51,490 bases of DNA from Clostridiales bacterium (GCA_019419895.1 JAHZIE010000012.1:1-51490), one strand, 5' to 3'; shown: positions 8,501-17,071, numbered from the stretch's first letter. Notes: generated from the letters alone by a model not told the origin. Translations and numbers: made by a program.

Positions 8501-9769
8501 CTAATCTTTATATTCCAGCTCCAGCACAATCACCCGCAGGGGCAAAACCTCCCGGTAATGGACCTGCCCAGTCTCCACCTGAGCTTCCTCCCCCAGCTTC
8601 CCGTTGGCCTTGGAAAGCCAATAAAAGGCTTTATAGGGCGACTGTGTAAACAGCATTCGTTTCGTAATATCATAATCCAAATTATTTCCGATGACAAGTG
8701 CCACGCTTCTCTTTTTTTCCTCCGCGGCCGCGGCGATGCCGTCGATCACCCCCAGGCCTCCCGCTTCCCCCAGGGAAGAAACGGGAATTCCGTAAAGGAT
8801 GTAATAGCTTTCCTCCAGGGAAGCGCAGACAGGGTATTCTCTCGGAAGTCCAAGCTGGAGGGATTCCCGAACCTGAGGGGAATACTCATGATCAAAAGTA
8901 ATGGCCTCGTCATCCACATTAAAATAATCGTAGCGGGGCTCCTCCCCATCATTCCATGTAACGTCCAAATGATACCAGCCGGTGTCCAGCTTCACCAAAT
9001 TCCAGGTATGAGCCTCCCCTCTTCCCCGGCCGTAGACCACCTGTGATTCCACCCCTGAAAGCTTCAGAAGGAGGCCCATCGCCAAGGTATACCCCTGACA
9101 GACCGCCTTTCCCTCCACCAGGGCGCCATAGGCCGTAAAGGCGCTGCCGCCGATGGTCTCCTGCGCCGCCGCTTCCCGGTCATAACCGCATCTTTCGAGA
9201 AGGGCGTCGTGAAGCCAAAGCTCCCTTTCAAAAGGCGTCCATCCCTGTTTCATTCCGGACAGGATTTCCCCCACCGCGCGGGAAAGGGCTTCCGACATCC
9301 TGCCGCACTCCTCCGGGGAATACAGGGAATACAGCTGGAGCCGGGTTCCCCCGCTCCCGCTGAGATAGGAAAACTGGGGCGACAGCCAAAACACCTCGGG
9401 AAAATCGTCGCGGAAGGCGGCTATGACTCCCCGCAGCTCATCCTCGCTAAAGCTTTCCTCCCCGATAAAAATTTCCACCAGGGGATACAGCCCGTTCTCC
9501 GCCTTCTCTCCCGATATGGAATAGGCGGCGGCGCCTATCTTCCGGTAACAGTCCCTGAACGCCTCCCTGGAAAGGGACTCATAGCCATACCGTATTTTCA
9601 CAGACCGGTAGGGCGACTGCTCCCCAAGGGAACCCTCCTCCACTGTCCGCGCCGCCTCAGCGGGTTCCTCCCTCCCGCTCCCTTCCAAAAGGCCCGCGCA
9701 TCCCTGCAGAAAGAGGCAGATGGCAAGGCAGAATGCCAGGATTGCCGCTGAACGCCTATCTTTTTTCAT
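8501..9769 (-). CDS. Lipoprotein with transglutaminase-like domain
   Basis: A surface lipoprotein of 422 residues. The signal peptide ends at the lipobox LQGC (Cys24). The C-terminal half holds a transglutaminase/protease-like fold with a complete triad: Cys224 in KAVCQGY, His254 in EAHTWN and Asp269 in WYHLDVTWND. Such proteins act as peptidases, peptidoglycan-associated enzymes or crosslinkers, and the target is unknown here. The start at 9769 has GGGGGAAATTC before it; the longer frame would put charged residues before the signal peptide. The first 170 residues after the signal resemble no domain I can name. It stands between the folate operon and a LUD-domain gene, with no obvious functional link. 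Confidence 0.85.
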   Translation of the reverse strand: MKKDRRSAAILAFCLAICLFLQGCAGLLEGSGREEPAEAARTVEEGSLGEQSPYRSVKIRYGYESLSREAFRDCYRKIGAAAYSISGEKAENGLYPLVEIFIGEESFSEDELRGVIAAFRDDFPEVFWLSPQFSYLSGSGGTRLQLYSLYSPEECGRMSEALSRAVGEILSGMKQGWTPFERELWLHDALLERCGYDREAAAQETIGGSAFTAYGALVEGKAVCQGYTLAMGLLLKLSGVESQVVYGRGRGEAHTWNLVKLDTGWYHLDVTWNDGEEPRYDYFNVDDEAITFDHEYSPQVRESLQLGLPREYPVCASLEESYYILYGIPVSSLGEAGGLGVIDGIAAAAEEKKRSVALVIGNNLDYDITKRMLFTQSPYKAFYWLSKANGKLGEEAQVETGQVHYREVLPLRVIVLELEYKD

Positions 9770-9858
9770 GAATTTCCCCCGTAAAATTCTCCGCGCGTAC
9801 ATGCGGTAACTATACAGCGCGTTCACAGCTCATACGCGCCGGCAGTCCTTTTTATCAC

Positions 9859-10500
9859 TTAATATCCATAGTCTTCGCCAACCAGAAGCACCTTTATTCG
9901 GTTTTTCACCCTTTGCCGCCCTAAAAATACATAGGAAGCGCAGATTCTATCCTCCGCCATGCAGTGCATGCAGGTTCCCGTTTTGACGCAGGGGGTTTGT
10001 TTCCGGAGCCGCTGGGCGTTTTTTGGGGCCGCCACTGTTTCCACACGCCTGACAGCCTCCTCCTTATCCTTGACAATCTTGTTAACGCCGGCCACAACCA
10101 CCACCGAACGAGGCCCAAAAATCATCGCGGCCACCCGGTTGCCGTTGCCGTCCACGTTATAAAGGCAGCCGTCCTCCGTGATGGCGTTGGAGCTGCAAAA
10201 GTAGACGTCGCTGAAAAAGCTGTCCCTATAGATTTTCTGCACCTCTTCCGGGGCGATTCCCTCCCGGTCGCGGTCCAGAAGACGGATTCTCCCCTCCTTT
10301 TCCTTTTGCCTGAGCCATTCCATCACCCCTGTTTCCAACAGCGTCATAGAGCCTCCGAAGGAAACGGCGGCTCCGTCCTTCACATAAGTATCCAGGGCGG
10401 CGAGAAGCTCTTTCCCGGTTGGAAAAAACACCGCCTCCATTTGATTCTTTTTCAGGTTTTGAATTGTCCTCTCCACCTGTTCCCGACATACCTCTTTCAT
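9859..10500 (-). CDS. LUD-domain protein (LutC/YkgG-like, DUF162)
   Basis: A cytoplasmic protein of about 213 residues from the lactate-utilisation LUD family. It has the glycine-rich AVSFGGSMTLLETG block, ITEDGCLYNVDGNGNRVAA and GVNKIVKD, all typical of the standalone family. A cysteine cluster near the C-terminus (PCVKTGTCMHC) may bind metal. No lutA or lutB neighbour is present, so a role in lactate oxidation is not supported here; many Clostridia carry solitary copies of unknown function. I prefer the ATG at 10500 because GGAGG is 10 bases upstream, while the ATG at 10524 has no ribosome site. It is divergent from an AraC-type regulator that could control it (inference). Confidence 0.85.
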   Translation of the reverse strand: MKEVCREQVERTIQNLKKNQMEAVFFPTGKELLAALDTYVKDGAAVSFGGSMTLLETGVMEWLRQKEKEGRIRLLDRDREGIAPEEVQKIYRDSFFSDVYFCSSNAITEDGCLYNVDGNGNRVAAMIFGPRSVVVVAGVNKIVKDKEEAVRRVETVAAPKNAQRLRKQTPCVKTGTCMHCMAEDRICASYVFLGRQRVKNRIKVLLVGEDYGY

Positions 10501-10535
10501 TTGACAGCAGCCTCCTTGACTCATGTAATATTTTT

Positions 10536-10541
10536 ATTATA
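10536..10541 (-). promoter_or_regulatory. -10 box of the LUD-domain gene
   Basis: A perfect TATAAT on the minus strand lies about 40 bases upstream of the gene start. No good -35 box is at the usual distance, which would fit an activator-dependent promoter (inference). Confidence 0.45.
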
Positions 10542-10602
10542 CCATTCCCCGAAAGAAAAGCATCATTTTTTCAATTTCTTTTTCCCTGACATTTCTCCAC
10601 AC

Positions 10603-10625
10603 TTTCAACAACCGGAATGTTGAAA
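10603..10625. promoter_or_regulatory. Inverted repeat, candidate operator
   Basis: The perfect 8-base arms TTTCAACA and TGTTGAAA are separated by 7 bases. They lie 7 bases upstream of the AraC gene's -35 box and within the divergent region shared with the LUD gene. The symmetry suits a dimeric regulator. No T-run follows, so it is not a terminator. Confidence 0.4.
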
Positions 10626-10632
10626 ACTCTCC

Positions 10633-10660
10633 TTGCAAATCGTTTTCTAGATGATAAAAT
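10633..10660 (+). promoter_or_regulatory. Promoter of the AraC-family gene
   Basis: TTGCAA (10633-10638), a 16-base spacer and TAAAAT (10655-10660). The start codon follows 80 bases later. Confidence 0.5.
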
Positions 10661-10740
10661 AAAACTATCCCCTTGAAAAACCGCCATTTTTTACTTTTCT
10701 CATTTTCCACAACCAATTTCCAACATAGGGAGGGAAAACT

Positions 10741-11742
10741 TTGAATCAGGAGCTGCTGCGCCTGCTCTCCTCGGTGACGGAGGAGGAAAAAAAGCTTTTG
10801 CAGGGAAATCACGCTGTGGAACCCCGAATCTACGCGAAAGGTTCCTATCCTTCGGTCAGTTTTACCATCGACAGCGGAAAAATGCTGGCAAAAGGGAGGC
10901 TGATGGACATCCGTCCCCACACCCGGTTTGCCTTTTTTCCCAATCACCGCCACAATTATATTGAAGTGATCTACATGTGCGCGGGGCAGACCACCCACAT
11001 CATTAATAAGGAGACCCGTTTAACCCTGTCCTCCGGCGATTTGCTTTTTCTCAACCTGAACACCTTCCATGAAATCCTCCCCGCCGGTATGGGCGATATC
11101 GCCGTCAATTTCATCATCCTTCCCCAATTCTTTGACACCGCCCTGACCATGCTACCAAAGGGAAACATCCTCAGCGATTTTCTGGCAAGCACCCTGCGCC
11201 GGGATTCCAGTCAGCCGTCCTATCTTCATTTTCAGGTGGCCGATATCCTTCCTGTCCAGAACCTGATTGAAAATATGGTCTGGTCCACCGTGTACCGTCA
11301 GCCCAATCAATACCGCGTCAACCAGCTCACCATGGCATTGTTATTCCTTCAGCTTCTGAATTATACCGGGCGCGTTGTCCAAAGCGCCCCACCCGGGCTC
11401 GAGCAGACCCTGGTCGCGAACGCCCTGAGGGAAATTGAGGAAAATTACAAAACCGCCAGCCTGACCAGGCTGGCCAAGCAATACAACCAGTCGGTCTCCC
11501 ATTACAGCAGGTTGATCTCCTCCGCCGCGGGCGCCTCCTTTAAAGAGCTCCTCCGGCAAAAACGGCTGGAAAAGGCCGCCGCCCTTCTTCTCTCCACCGA
11601 TCTCAGCGTCTCAGACATCATCACCGCCGTGGGATATGACAACACCAGCTATTTCTACCGCCAGTTCCGCCAGTCTTTTGGCCTGACCCCCAAGGAGTAC
11701 CGGCAATCCAGGAAAACGGAAAAAACAGACAGCCCATCCTGA
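10741..11742 (+). CDS. AraC-family transcriptional regulator
   Basis: A DNA-binding regulator of 333 residues. The N-terminal part is cupin-like (FFPNHRHNYIEVIYM, then SGDLLFLNLNTFHE) and probably binds a small ligand. The last 100 residues hold the paired helix-turn-helix of the family, including the DIITAVGYDNTSYFYRQFRQ and GLTPKEYR signature. It starts with TTG after a strong GGGAGGG ribosome site. It is transcribed away from the LUD-domain gene, which makes that gene and itself the first candidates for its targets (inference). It runs against the direction of replication. Confidence 0.93.
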   Translation: MNQELLRLLSSVTEEEKKLLQGNHAVEPRIYAKGSYPSVSFTIDSGKMLAKGRLMDIRPHTRFAFFPNHRHNYIEVIYMCAGQTTHIINKETRLTLSSGDLLFLNLNTFHEILPAGMGDIAVNFIILPQFFDTALTMLPKGNILSDFLASTLRRDSSQPSYLHFQVADILPVQNLIENMVWSTVYRQPNQYRVNQLTMALLFLQLLNYTGRVVQSAPPGLEQTLVANALREIEENYKTASLTRLAKQYNQSVSHYSRLISSAAGASFKELLRQKRLEKAAALLLSTDLSVSDIITAVGYDNTSYFYRQFRQSFGLTPKEYRQSRKTEKTDSPS

Positions 11743-11762
11743 GATTCAGGATGGACGTTTTT
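11734..11762 (+). terminator. Terminator of the AraC-family gene
   Basis: CCATCCTGA and TCAGGATGG form a 9-bp stem around GAT, followed by a T-run at 11758-11762. The stop codon lies inside the left arm. Confidence 0.85.
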
Positions 11763-11952
11763 ACAGGCGCATGGGACCGGCTGAAAAATGCCTCCTCTAA
11801 GAAAAACAACCGGAACCTTCCCCGCCTGACGCGGGCTATTCGCCTATCCCCTGGACCGGAACCGCCGCGCCCGTTCTTCCCGGCCTTTCCCGCCGGCAGC
11901 GCCGCCTTTCCCGGGAAATACCCAAGCAAGGGACAGGAGGTAAATTCCCCTT

Positions 11953-12669
11953 TCAGCCGCGCCATCCATCAATATTGGCCCGCTCCATGGCGCCGATGAT
12001 TTTCGCCTTCATATCGGGGATATTCCGGCACATATCGGCGACAAACTTTTTTGTTTCCTCCCGGGCGGTATTTCCGTCCGCCGGGCATTGGCTTTTTGTC
12101 ACCGGCAGATGTAACCGGGCGGCGGCCGCAGCTATGGCTTTTTCCTCGCAGAAAAGCATGGGGCGTATCATCCAAAGTTCCTTTCTCGACAGGTAGGACA
12201 CCGGGGAAAAGCAGCCAATTCTCCCTCCGTAAAACAAATTCATGAGGAAGGTTTCCACCGCGTCGTCATAATGGTGCCCCAGGGCGATTTTATTGCAGCC
12301 CGCTTCCCTGGCCATATCATGGAGCATCCCCCTTCTCATCCGCGCGCAGAGGCTGCAGGGGTTCTTCTCCTTCCTGTCCTCAAAGATGATTTTTCCCAAT
12401 TCCGTCCTCCTGGCCTTAAAGGGAACCTTCAGCCTCCGGCAGAGCTCCTCTATCCGGCTGTAATCGGTTTTTTCCCCTCCGAAGCAGGGATCCACCGTCA
12501 GCGCGGCAAGTTCAAATCCACCGGGCAGGATATCCCGCAGGGCCGCCATGCCGCATAAAAGCATCAGGGAGTCTTTCCCCCCCGATACGCCGACGCCGAT
12601 CACGTCGCCGGGAGAGACCATATCATATTTTTCAATCACCGCCCGCATTACGCCAACGATCTTCTGCAT
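11953..12669 (-). CDS. TtcA-like PP-loop ATPase (tRNA thiolation family)
   Basis: An adenylating ATPase of about 238 residues. The PP-loop GVSGGKDS near residue 28, the CSLCARMRRG pair of cysteines and ALGHHYDDAVETFLMN match the TtcA/TtuA group that inserts sulfur into tRNA using an iron-sulfur cluster. E. coli TtcA makes 2-thiocytidine at position 32; which base this homologue modifies is uncertain. The ATG at 12669 is taken rather than the TTG just before it. It has its own promoter and no co-transcribed partner. Confidence 0.85.
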   Translation of the reverse strand: MQKIVGVMRAVIEKYDMVSPGDVIGVGVSGGKDSLMLLCGMAALRDILPGGFELAALTVDPCFGGEKTDYSRIEELCRRLKVPFKARRTELGKIIFEDRKEKNPCSLCARMRRGMLHDMAREAGCNKIALGHHYDDAVETFLMNLFYGGRIGCFSPVSYLSRKELWMIRPMLFCEEKAIAAAAARLHLPVTKSQCPADGNTAREETKKFVADMCRNIPDMKAKIIGAMERANIDGWRG

Positions 12670-12698
12670 CAAAAGACACCGCCTTTCTTCCTTGCCCT

Positions 12699-12727
12699 AT
12701 CATACAATATTTTTTTCCTTTTGTATA
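12699..12727 (-). promoter_or_regulatory. Promoter of the TtcA-like gene
   Basis: On the minus strand there is TATACA (12722-12727), a 17-base spacer and TATGAT (12699-12704). It lies 30 bases upstream of the start codon. Confidence 0.45.
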
Positions 12728-12869
12728 GGATATCCCCCCAACCGGATGGGAAAGAGAAAGCTCTTCGCGTGAAAAATAAAATGGCACAGGAGCCAACGGG
12801 AGAATAAAAGAGAAAATAAGAGAATTTGAGAGATTAGAGAAAGCAAATTAAAAATTTCAAAAAAAGGTG

Positions 12870-12898
12870 TTGACATTCCTTTTTCCCTATGATACTAT
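12870..12898 (+). promoter_or_regulatory. rplM-rpsI promoter
   Basis: A consensus TTGACA (12870-12875), a 17-base spacer and TACTAT (12893-12898). About 100 bases of leader follow before rplM. In some Firmicutes this leader folds into an autoregulatory RNA bound by L13; I cannot confirm such a fold by eye. The 12673-13004 gap otherwise holds only the divergent promoter of the TtcA-like gene. Confidence 0.8.
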
Positions 12899-13004
12899 TA
12901 AAAAGCGATTTCGCGCGCATTCCCCGTTTTGCCGCGGAATTCACCAAACAGGCAATAAAATTCAAGAATTAAATTTGATTTTTATCTATTGGAGGTAACA
13001 AGCT

Positions 13005-13433
13005 ATGACCACCTATATGCCAAAAGCTGGACAGGTTTCCCGCAAATGGTATGTTTTGGACGCCGCGGGACAGCCTCTCGGCCGTGTTGCCGCGCAGGCC
13101 GCGGTTCTTCTCCGCGGAAAGCACAAGACAACCTTCGCTCCCCATGTTGACTGCGGCGATCACGTCATCATCATCAACTGCGAAAAGGCTGTTCTGACCG
13201 GAAATAAGCTGGTTCAGAAAACCTACTACCGCCACACCGGCTATATCGGCCATTTGAAGGCTGTCCGTTATGACACCCTGATGGCTTCCCGCCCGGAAAT
13301 GGCAATGGAGCTCGCTGTGAAAGGCATGATTCCGGACAACACCATCGGCCGTCAGGCTCTTACCCGTCTTCGTCTCTATGCCGGCGCTGAGCATAACCAC
13401 GCGGCACAGAAGCCTGAAGCCTGGGAACTGTAA
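13005..13433 (+). CDS. rplM: 50S ribosomal protein L13
   Basis: A component of the large ribosomal subunit, 142 residues, the usual length. WYVLDAAGQPLGRVA, the CGDHVIIINCEKAVLTGNK core and the KGMIPDN segment are standard L13 sequence. A GGAGG ribosome site precedes the ATG. It is followed 18 bases later by rpsI, the universal pairing. The operon is on the plus strand although it lies left of the origin, so it is transcribed head-on to replication. Confidence 0.98.
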   Translation: MTTYMPKAGQVSRKWYVLDAAGQPLGRVAAQAAVLLRGKHKTTFAPHVDCGDHVIIINCEKAVLTGNKLVQKTYYRHTGYIGHLKAVRYDTLMASRPEMAMELAVKGMIPDNTIGRQALTRLRLYAGAEHNHAAQKPEAWEL

Positions 13434-13451
13434 GAGAGGGGGAACTAAACT

Positions 13452-13853
13452 ATGTACGATAAGACACCTTATTTCTATGGCACCGGCAGAAGGAAGAGTT
13501 CCGTCGCCCGTGTAAGAATCTATCAGGGTACCGGTAAGGTCACCATCAACGACAGGGATATCGACGAGTATTTCGGCCTCGAGACCTTGAAGCTGATCGT
13601 CCGTCAGCCCCTGGTGCTCACCGAAACCGATCAAAAGTTTGATATTGTCTGCCGTGTGGCAGGCGGCGGTGTGACCGGCCAGGCGGGAGCTATCCGTCAC
13701 GGCATTTCCCGCGCGCTGCTTCAGTATGACAGTGAGAACCTCCGCGCTACCTTGAAAAAGGCCGGCTTCCTGACCCGCGATCCGAGAATGAAGGAACGTA
13801 AGAAGTACGGTTTGAAGGCCGCCCGCCGCGCTCCCCAGTTCTCCAAGAGATAA
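13452..13853 (+). CDS. rpsI: 30S ribosomal protein S9
   Basis: A component of the small subunit, 133 residues. FYGTGRRKSSVARVRI at the start and the basic tail ending in APQFSKR are diagnostic; the C-terminal SKR reaches the P-site tRNA. It is co-transcribed with rplM and followed by a strong terminator. Confidence 0.98.
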   Translation: MYDKTPYFYGTGRRKSSVARVRIYQGTGKVTINDRDIDEYFGLETLKLIVRQPLVLTETDQKFDIVCRVAGGGVTGQAGAIRHGISRALLQYDSENLRATLKKAGFLTRDPRMKERKKYGLKAARRAPQFSKR

Positions 13854-13874
13854 TTTTTTCTATCAGAAATTTGC

Positions 13875-13911
13875 AGCAAGCCCCAGAAATTTGGGGCTTG
13901 CTTTCTTTTTT
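13875..13911 (+). terminator. rplM-rpsI terminator
   Basis: The 11-bp stem AGCAAGCCCCA / TGGGGCTTGCT is followed by TTCTTTTTT. Confidence 0.93.
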
Positions 13912-14008
13912 GCCGGACGGTATCATGAGAAATGGGAACAAGGAAGGGAAGAATTCCCCTCTCCGGCTGCCGGACGGCCGTCATTCTGTTTGAAACGGGG
14001 TTGCTGAC

Positions 14009-14638
14009 ATGAATCACACGCTGGATCTGCTTCGAGATATGGTTAAACGCTATCATCCTTTCTCTCCCCAGGAAGAAAGGGACAAGGAAAATATTCTTTT
14101 TTATCTGGAACGCTTTCCCGATCTTCTGGAGCGGACAAACCCTCTTGTCCACGGGGTTTCCTCAGCGGTGGTCCTCAACCAGGAGAGAACCCATGTCCTG
14201 ATGGTGCATCATAATATTTATAAGGAATGGTCCCTGCCGGGCGGCCACGCGGATGGGGAGGAAAACCTCCTTCTGACGGCCAGAAGGGAAGCGGAAGAGG
14301 AAACCGGCCTGCCGCCGTCCCCTTTAGGCAGCGGCATTTTTTCTCTCGATCTCCTGCCGGTGATCGGGCATTATAAAAACGGCGCCTATCTTTCCCCTCA
14401 TATCCATATTGCCCCTTCCTTCCTTTTTTCCGGCGGCTCCTCCTGTCCCCTGCGAAAAAGGGAAGAGGAAAACAGCGCCGTTGGCTGGATTCCCCTGGAG
14501 GATTTTCCAACTATTACCAGCGAATCCCATATGCGGCCGGTCTACCGGAAAATAGCGGAAAAAATAAAAGCGTACAAAGAATCATCAGAGAAGCCATTTA
14601 ACACGGAAAGAAGTGATTGCAGTGATTTTATCGGGTAA
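14009..14638 (+). CDS. Nudix hydrolase
   Basis: A pyrophosphohydrolase of 209 residues. The Nudix box reads GHADGEENLLLTARREAEEE followed by TGL, with all catalytic acidic residues. The N-terminal 40 residues are helical and the substrate is unknown. Its last 17 bases or more overlap the start of dcd, so the two are likely translated together. Both deal with nucleotides, which suggests housecleaning of dNTP pools (inference). Confidence 0.9.
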   Translation: MNHTLDLLRDMVKRYHPFSPQEERDKENILFYLERFPDLLERTNPLVHGVSSAVVLNQERTHVLMVHHNIYKEWSLPGGHADGEENLLLTARREAEEETGLPPSPLGSGIFSLDLLPVIGHYKNGAYLSPHIHIAPSFLFSGGSSCPLRKREEENSAVGWIPLEDFPTITSESHMRPVYRKIAEKIKAYKESSEKPFNTERSDCSDFIG

Positions 14639-15143
14639 AGAAATAAAGAAGCATATCGGCAGGGAAATTGTCATCAAACCCTTCGATGAAAGGCGGCTCA
14701 ATCCCAACAGCTATAACTTATCCCTTGCCAACGAGCTCCTGGTATACAAAAACCCGGTTTTGGATATGAAACGGCCTAACCCGGCGGTACGTGTCATTAT
14801 CCCGGAGGAGGGGCTGCTGCTGGAACCCAATAAATTGTACTTGGGACGCACCAATGAATATACAAAAACCGAGTGTTTTGTCCCCATGCTGGAGGGACGC
14901 TCCTCCACCGGAAGGCTGGGATTGTTTATCCATGTGACGGCGGGATTCGGCGACGTGGGATTTTCCGGCTATTGGACACTGGAAATTTTCTGCGTCCAGC
15001 CCGTCCGCATCTATCCTAACGTGGAAATCTGCCAAATTTACTACCATGATATTCACGGGGAATATGAGCCTTACCAGAGCGGAAAATATCAAAACAACAC
15101 CGGTATTCAGCCAAGCCTCATGTTCAGGGATTTTGAAAAATAA
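14622..15143 (+). CDS. dcd: dCTP deaminase
   Basis: Deaminates dCTP to dUTP, or in the bifunctional type directly to dUMP, to supply thymidylate. The family opening ILSGKEIKKHI, LNPNSYNLSLA, MLEGRSSTGRLGLFIH and the substrate-binding TAGFGDVGFSGYWTLEI are clear. I use the GTG at 14622 because most family members begin MILS; a GTG at 14613 would add three residues. The 174-residue length is normal. It overlaps the Nudix gene upstream. Confidence 0.93.
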   Translation: MILSGKEIKKHIGREIVIKPFDERRLNPNSYNLSLANELLVYKNPVLDMKRPNPAVRVIIPEEGLLLEPNKLYLGRTNEYTKTECFVPMLEGRSSTGRLGLFIHVTAGFGDVGFSGYWTLEIFCVQPVRIYPNVEICQIYYHDIHGEYEPYQSGKYQNNTGIQPSLMFRDFEK

Positions 15144-15279
15144 GAGGCTTTCCCCGTTTTTTCAAACGGCCCTTCCCGTCCGATGACGCCCCAATTTGCC
15201 CCTCCGCGCGGGCGGAAGGTTTCAATTTCCCCGGAAATTTATTTCACTCCCCGGCATTTAAAAAAATCTTTATGATCTC

Positions 15280-15308
15280 TTTACATTGGAAATAAAATAA
15301 GGTATGAT
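15280..15308 (+). promoter_or_regulatory. Promoter of the MATE transporter gene
   Basis: TTTACA (15280-15285), a 17-base spacer and TATGAT (15303-15308). Transcription would begin near 15315, leaving a leader of about 75 bases that contains a hairpin. Confidence 0.6.
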
Positions 15309-15317
15309 AAAAAAACC

Positions 15318-15350
15318 GGCCTTTTTGTATCCGCAAAGGGCCTTTCTTTT
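15318..15350 (+). terminator. Hairpin with T-rich tail in the MATE leader (possible attenuator)
   Basis: GGCCTTT pairs with AAAGGGCC, allowing one bulged G, and TTTCTTTT follows. It lies immediately after the promoter and before the ribosome site AAGGAG. It could be an attenuator; the stem is short, so this is tentative. Confidence 0.35.
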
Positions 15351-15389
15351 ATATCCGCCGATATTCCATAGAACCAAGGAGAAAAGAGT

Positions 15390-16709
15390 ATGCTTCAAAA
15401 ACAATTCTTTAAGTATGTCCTTCCTTCTATGCTTTCCTTCGCCTTTACCGGGGTATACGCCATCGTTGACGGCTGGTTTCTGGGAAAGAACATGGGAGAT
15501 ATGGGCCTTGCCGCCATCAATATCGCCTACCCCATCACCGCCTTTATCCAGGCTGTCGGAACCGGAATCGGCATGGGGGGCGCAATCCAGATTTCCGTAT
15601 GTGAAGGACGGAGGGATCCGCGGGGGCAAAAAGAACATCTGGGAAACACCCTTCTTCTCCTTATCGGCGCCTGCGCTGTCCTGACAGGAGGGCTGTTCTT
15701 TGCCGCGCGTCCCCTTCTTCATCTTTTCGGCGCCCAGGGCGAGCTCTTGGAATATGCCCACAATTATATTGAAGTGATTATTCTCGGCGCGGTATTTCAG
15801 ATTTTCAGCACCGGCCTTCTCCCTCTGATTCGGAATTTCCACGCCACCCTTTTGGCGATGTTTTCCATGATTGCCGGCTTTGCCACCAATATCGTGTTGG
15901 ACTGGCTCTTTGTCTCTGTCCTCCAATCCGAGATGGCAGGCGCCGCTCTGGCCACCATTATTGGCCAGGCCGTCACCCTGCTGCCCTGCCTTTTCTTCCT
16001 CATCAGGAAAAAATATCTTACCCGTTATGCCGTTTACCGTCCTATCGGGCGTGTCGTCCGTGAAATTCTGGTGGTAGGGATTTCCCCCTTTGGCCTGACC
16101 CTGTCTCCCAATATCGCCATCATCATTTTAAACAAAGGGGCCGTCCTGTTCGGCGGGGACGCCGCCGTGGCCTGTTATGCCGTTGTCAGTTACATAGTGT
16201 GCATCATTCAGCTGCTGCTCCAGGGAATCGGCGATGGCGTCCAGCCTCTGATCAGCTGTTACTTTGGCATGGGCTCTCTTGATTCCCTGAAAAAGCTGAG
16301 AAAGATGGCCTATATTTTTTCCTTTTCGGTGTCCGCCGTCTGCATGGTTTTGATTTTTCTCCTCCGCAGGCCCCTTTCTGACTTTTTCGGGGCCTCTCCC
16401 GCCATCGTAACGGAGGTTGTCCGGGTGCTTCCTATTTTCATCGCGGGATTTTTATTCATCGCCTTTTTGAGGATTACAATTTCCTATCTGTACGCGATCA
16501 AAAAGAACCCTTTCGCTTACGCGCTGATTTACGGGGAACCTGTTTTGCTGCTGATCCTTTCCATCTTTGTCATGCCCCGTCTCGCCGGCCTGGACGGTGT
16601 CTGGATGTCCGTCCCTATCACACAGGGCGTTCTCTCTCTTGTAGGGCTTTTCTTTCTCTGGCTGGAACGGAAGGCCGCTTCCGTTCCCGAAATTTCATCG
16701 GCCCCCTAG
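15390..16709 (+). CDS. MATE-family efflux transporter
   Basis: A membrane antiporter of 439 residues with about twelve hydrophobic spans in two similar halves. The first span region YAIVDGWFLGKNMGDMGLAA and the LPLIRNFH segment are typical of MatE domains. Members of this branch expel cationic drugs or metabolites using sodium or protons; the substrate is unknown. Its stop codon interlocks with that of the converging yccF gene in the tetramer CTAG. No terminator is visible between them. Confidence 0.93.
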   Translation: MLQKQFFKYVLPSMLSFAFTGVYAIVDGWFLGKNMGDMGLAAINIAYPITAFIQAVGTGIGMGGAIQISVCEGRRDPRGQKEHLGNTLLLLIGACAVLTGGLFFAARPLLHLFGAQGELLEYAHNYIEVIILGAVFQIFSTGLLPLIRNFHATLLAMFSMIAGFATNIVLDWLFVSVLQSEMAGAALATIIGQAVTLLPCLFFLIRKKYLTRYAVYRPIGRVVREILVVGISPFGLTLSPNIAIIILNKGAVLFGGDAAVACYAVVSYIVCIIQLLLQGIGDGVQPLISCYFGMGSLDSLKKLRKMAYIFSFSVSAVCMVLIFLLRRPLSDFFGASPAIVTEVVRVLPIFIAGFLFIAFLRITISYLYAIKKNPFAYALIYGEPVLLLILSIFVMPRLAGLDGVWMSVPITQGVLSLVGLFFLWLERKAASVPEISSAP

Positions 16710-17071
16710 CTTTCCCGAACGGACGCGCCGAAAGGCATCAAAGCCAGCTTTGAAAATTTAAAGCATTGCAATCCAAAGGGAATGCCCACAATGGTAACGC
16801 AGAAAATCAATCCCTGAAGAGCGAAGGTGACCGCCAGGATGATCCCGCTGACCAGCAGCCAAATAATATTAAGAAGGACGGAGCCCATCCCTCCTCCATA
16901 AACAATCTCCTTGCCGAAAGGGAAAAAAGACAGCCGGGCGAACTTAAAGCATTGCCTTCCCACTGGAAGCCCGATAATTGTCAGGCTCCAAAGGCAGCCG
17001 GCCAGTCCCCAGCCCATCCCCTGCACCAGTCCTCCGAAGATAAACCAAATCGCGTTTCCTAAACAGCCCAT
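16706..17071 (-). CDS. yccF: YccF-domain inner-membrane protein
   Basis: A small membrane protein of 121 residues of unknown function. It contains two copies of the YccF module, the first with TIIGLPVGRQCFKFARLSFF and the second with TIVGIPFGLQCFKFSKLALM, each preceded by a glycine-rich hydrophobic segment. A GAGGAG ribosome site precedes the ATG. Its stop codon shares three bases with the stop of the MATE gene. It is otherwise isolated. Confidence 0.85.
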   Translation of the reverse strand: MGCLGNAIWFIFGGLVQGMGWGLAGCLWSLTIIGLPVGRQCFKFARLSFFPFGKEIVYGGGMGSVLLNIIWLLVSGIILAVTFALQGLIFCVTIVGIPFGLQCFKFSKLALMPFGASVRES

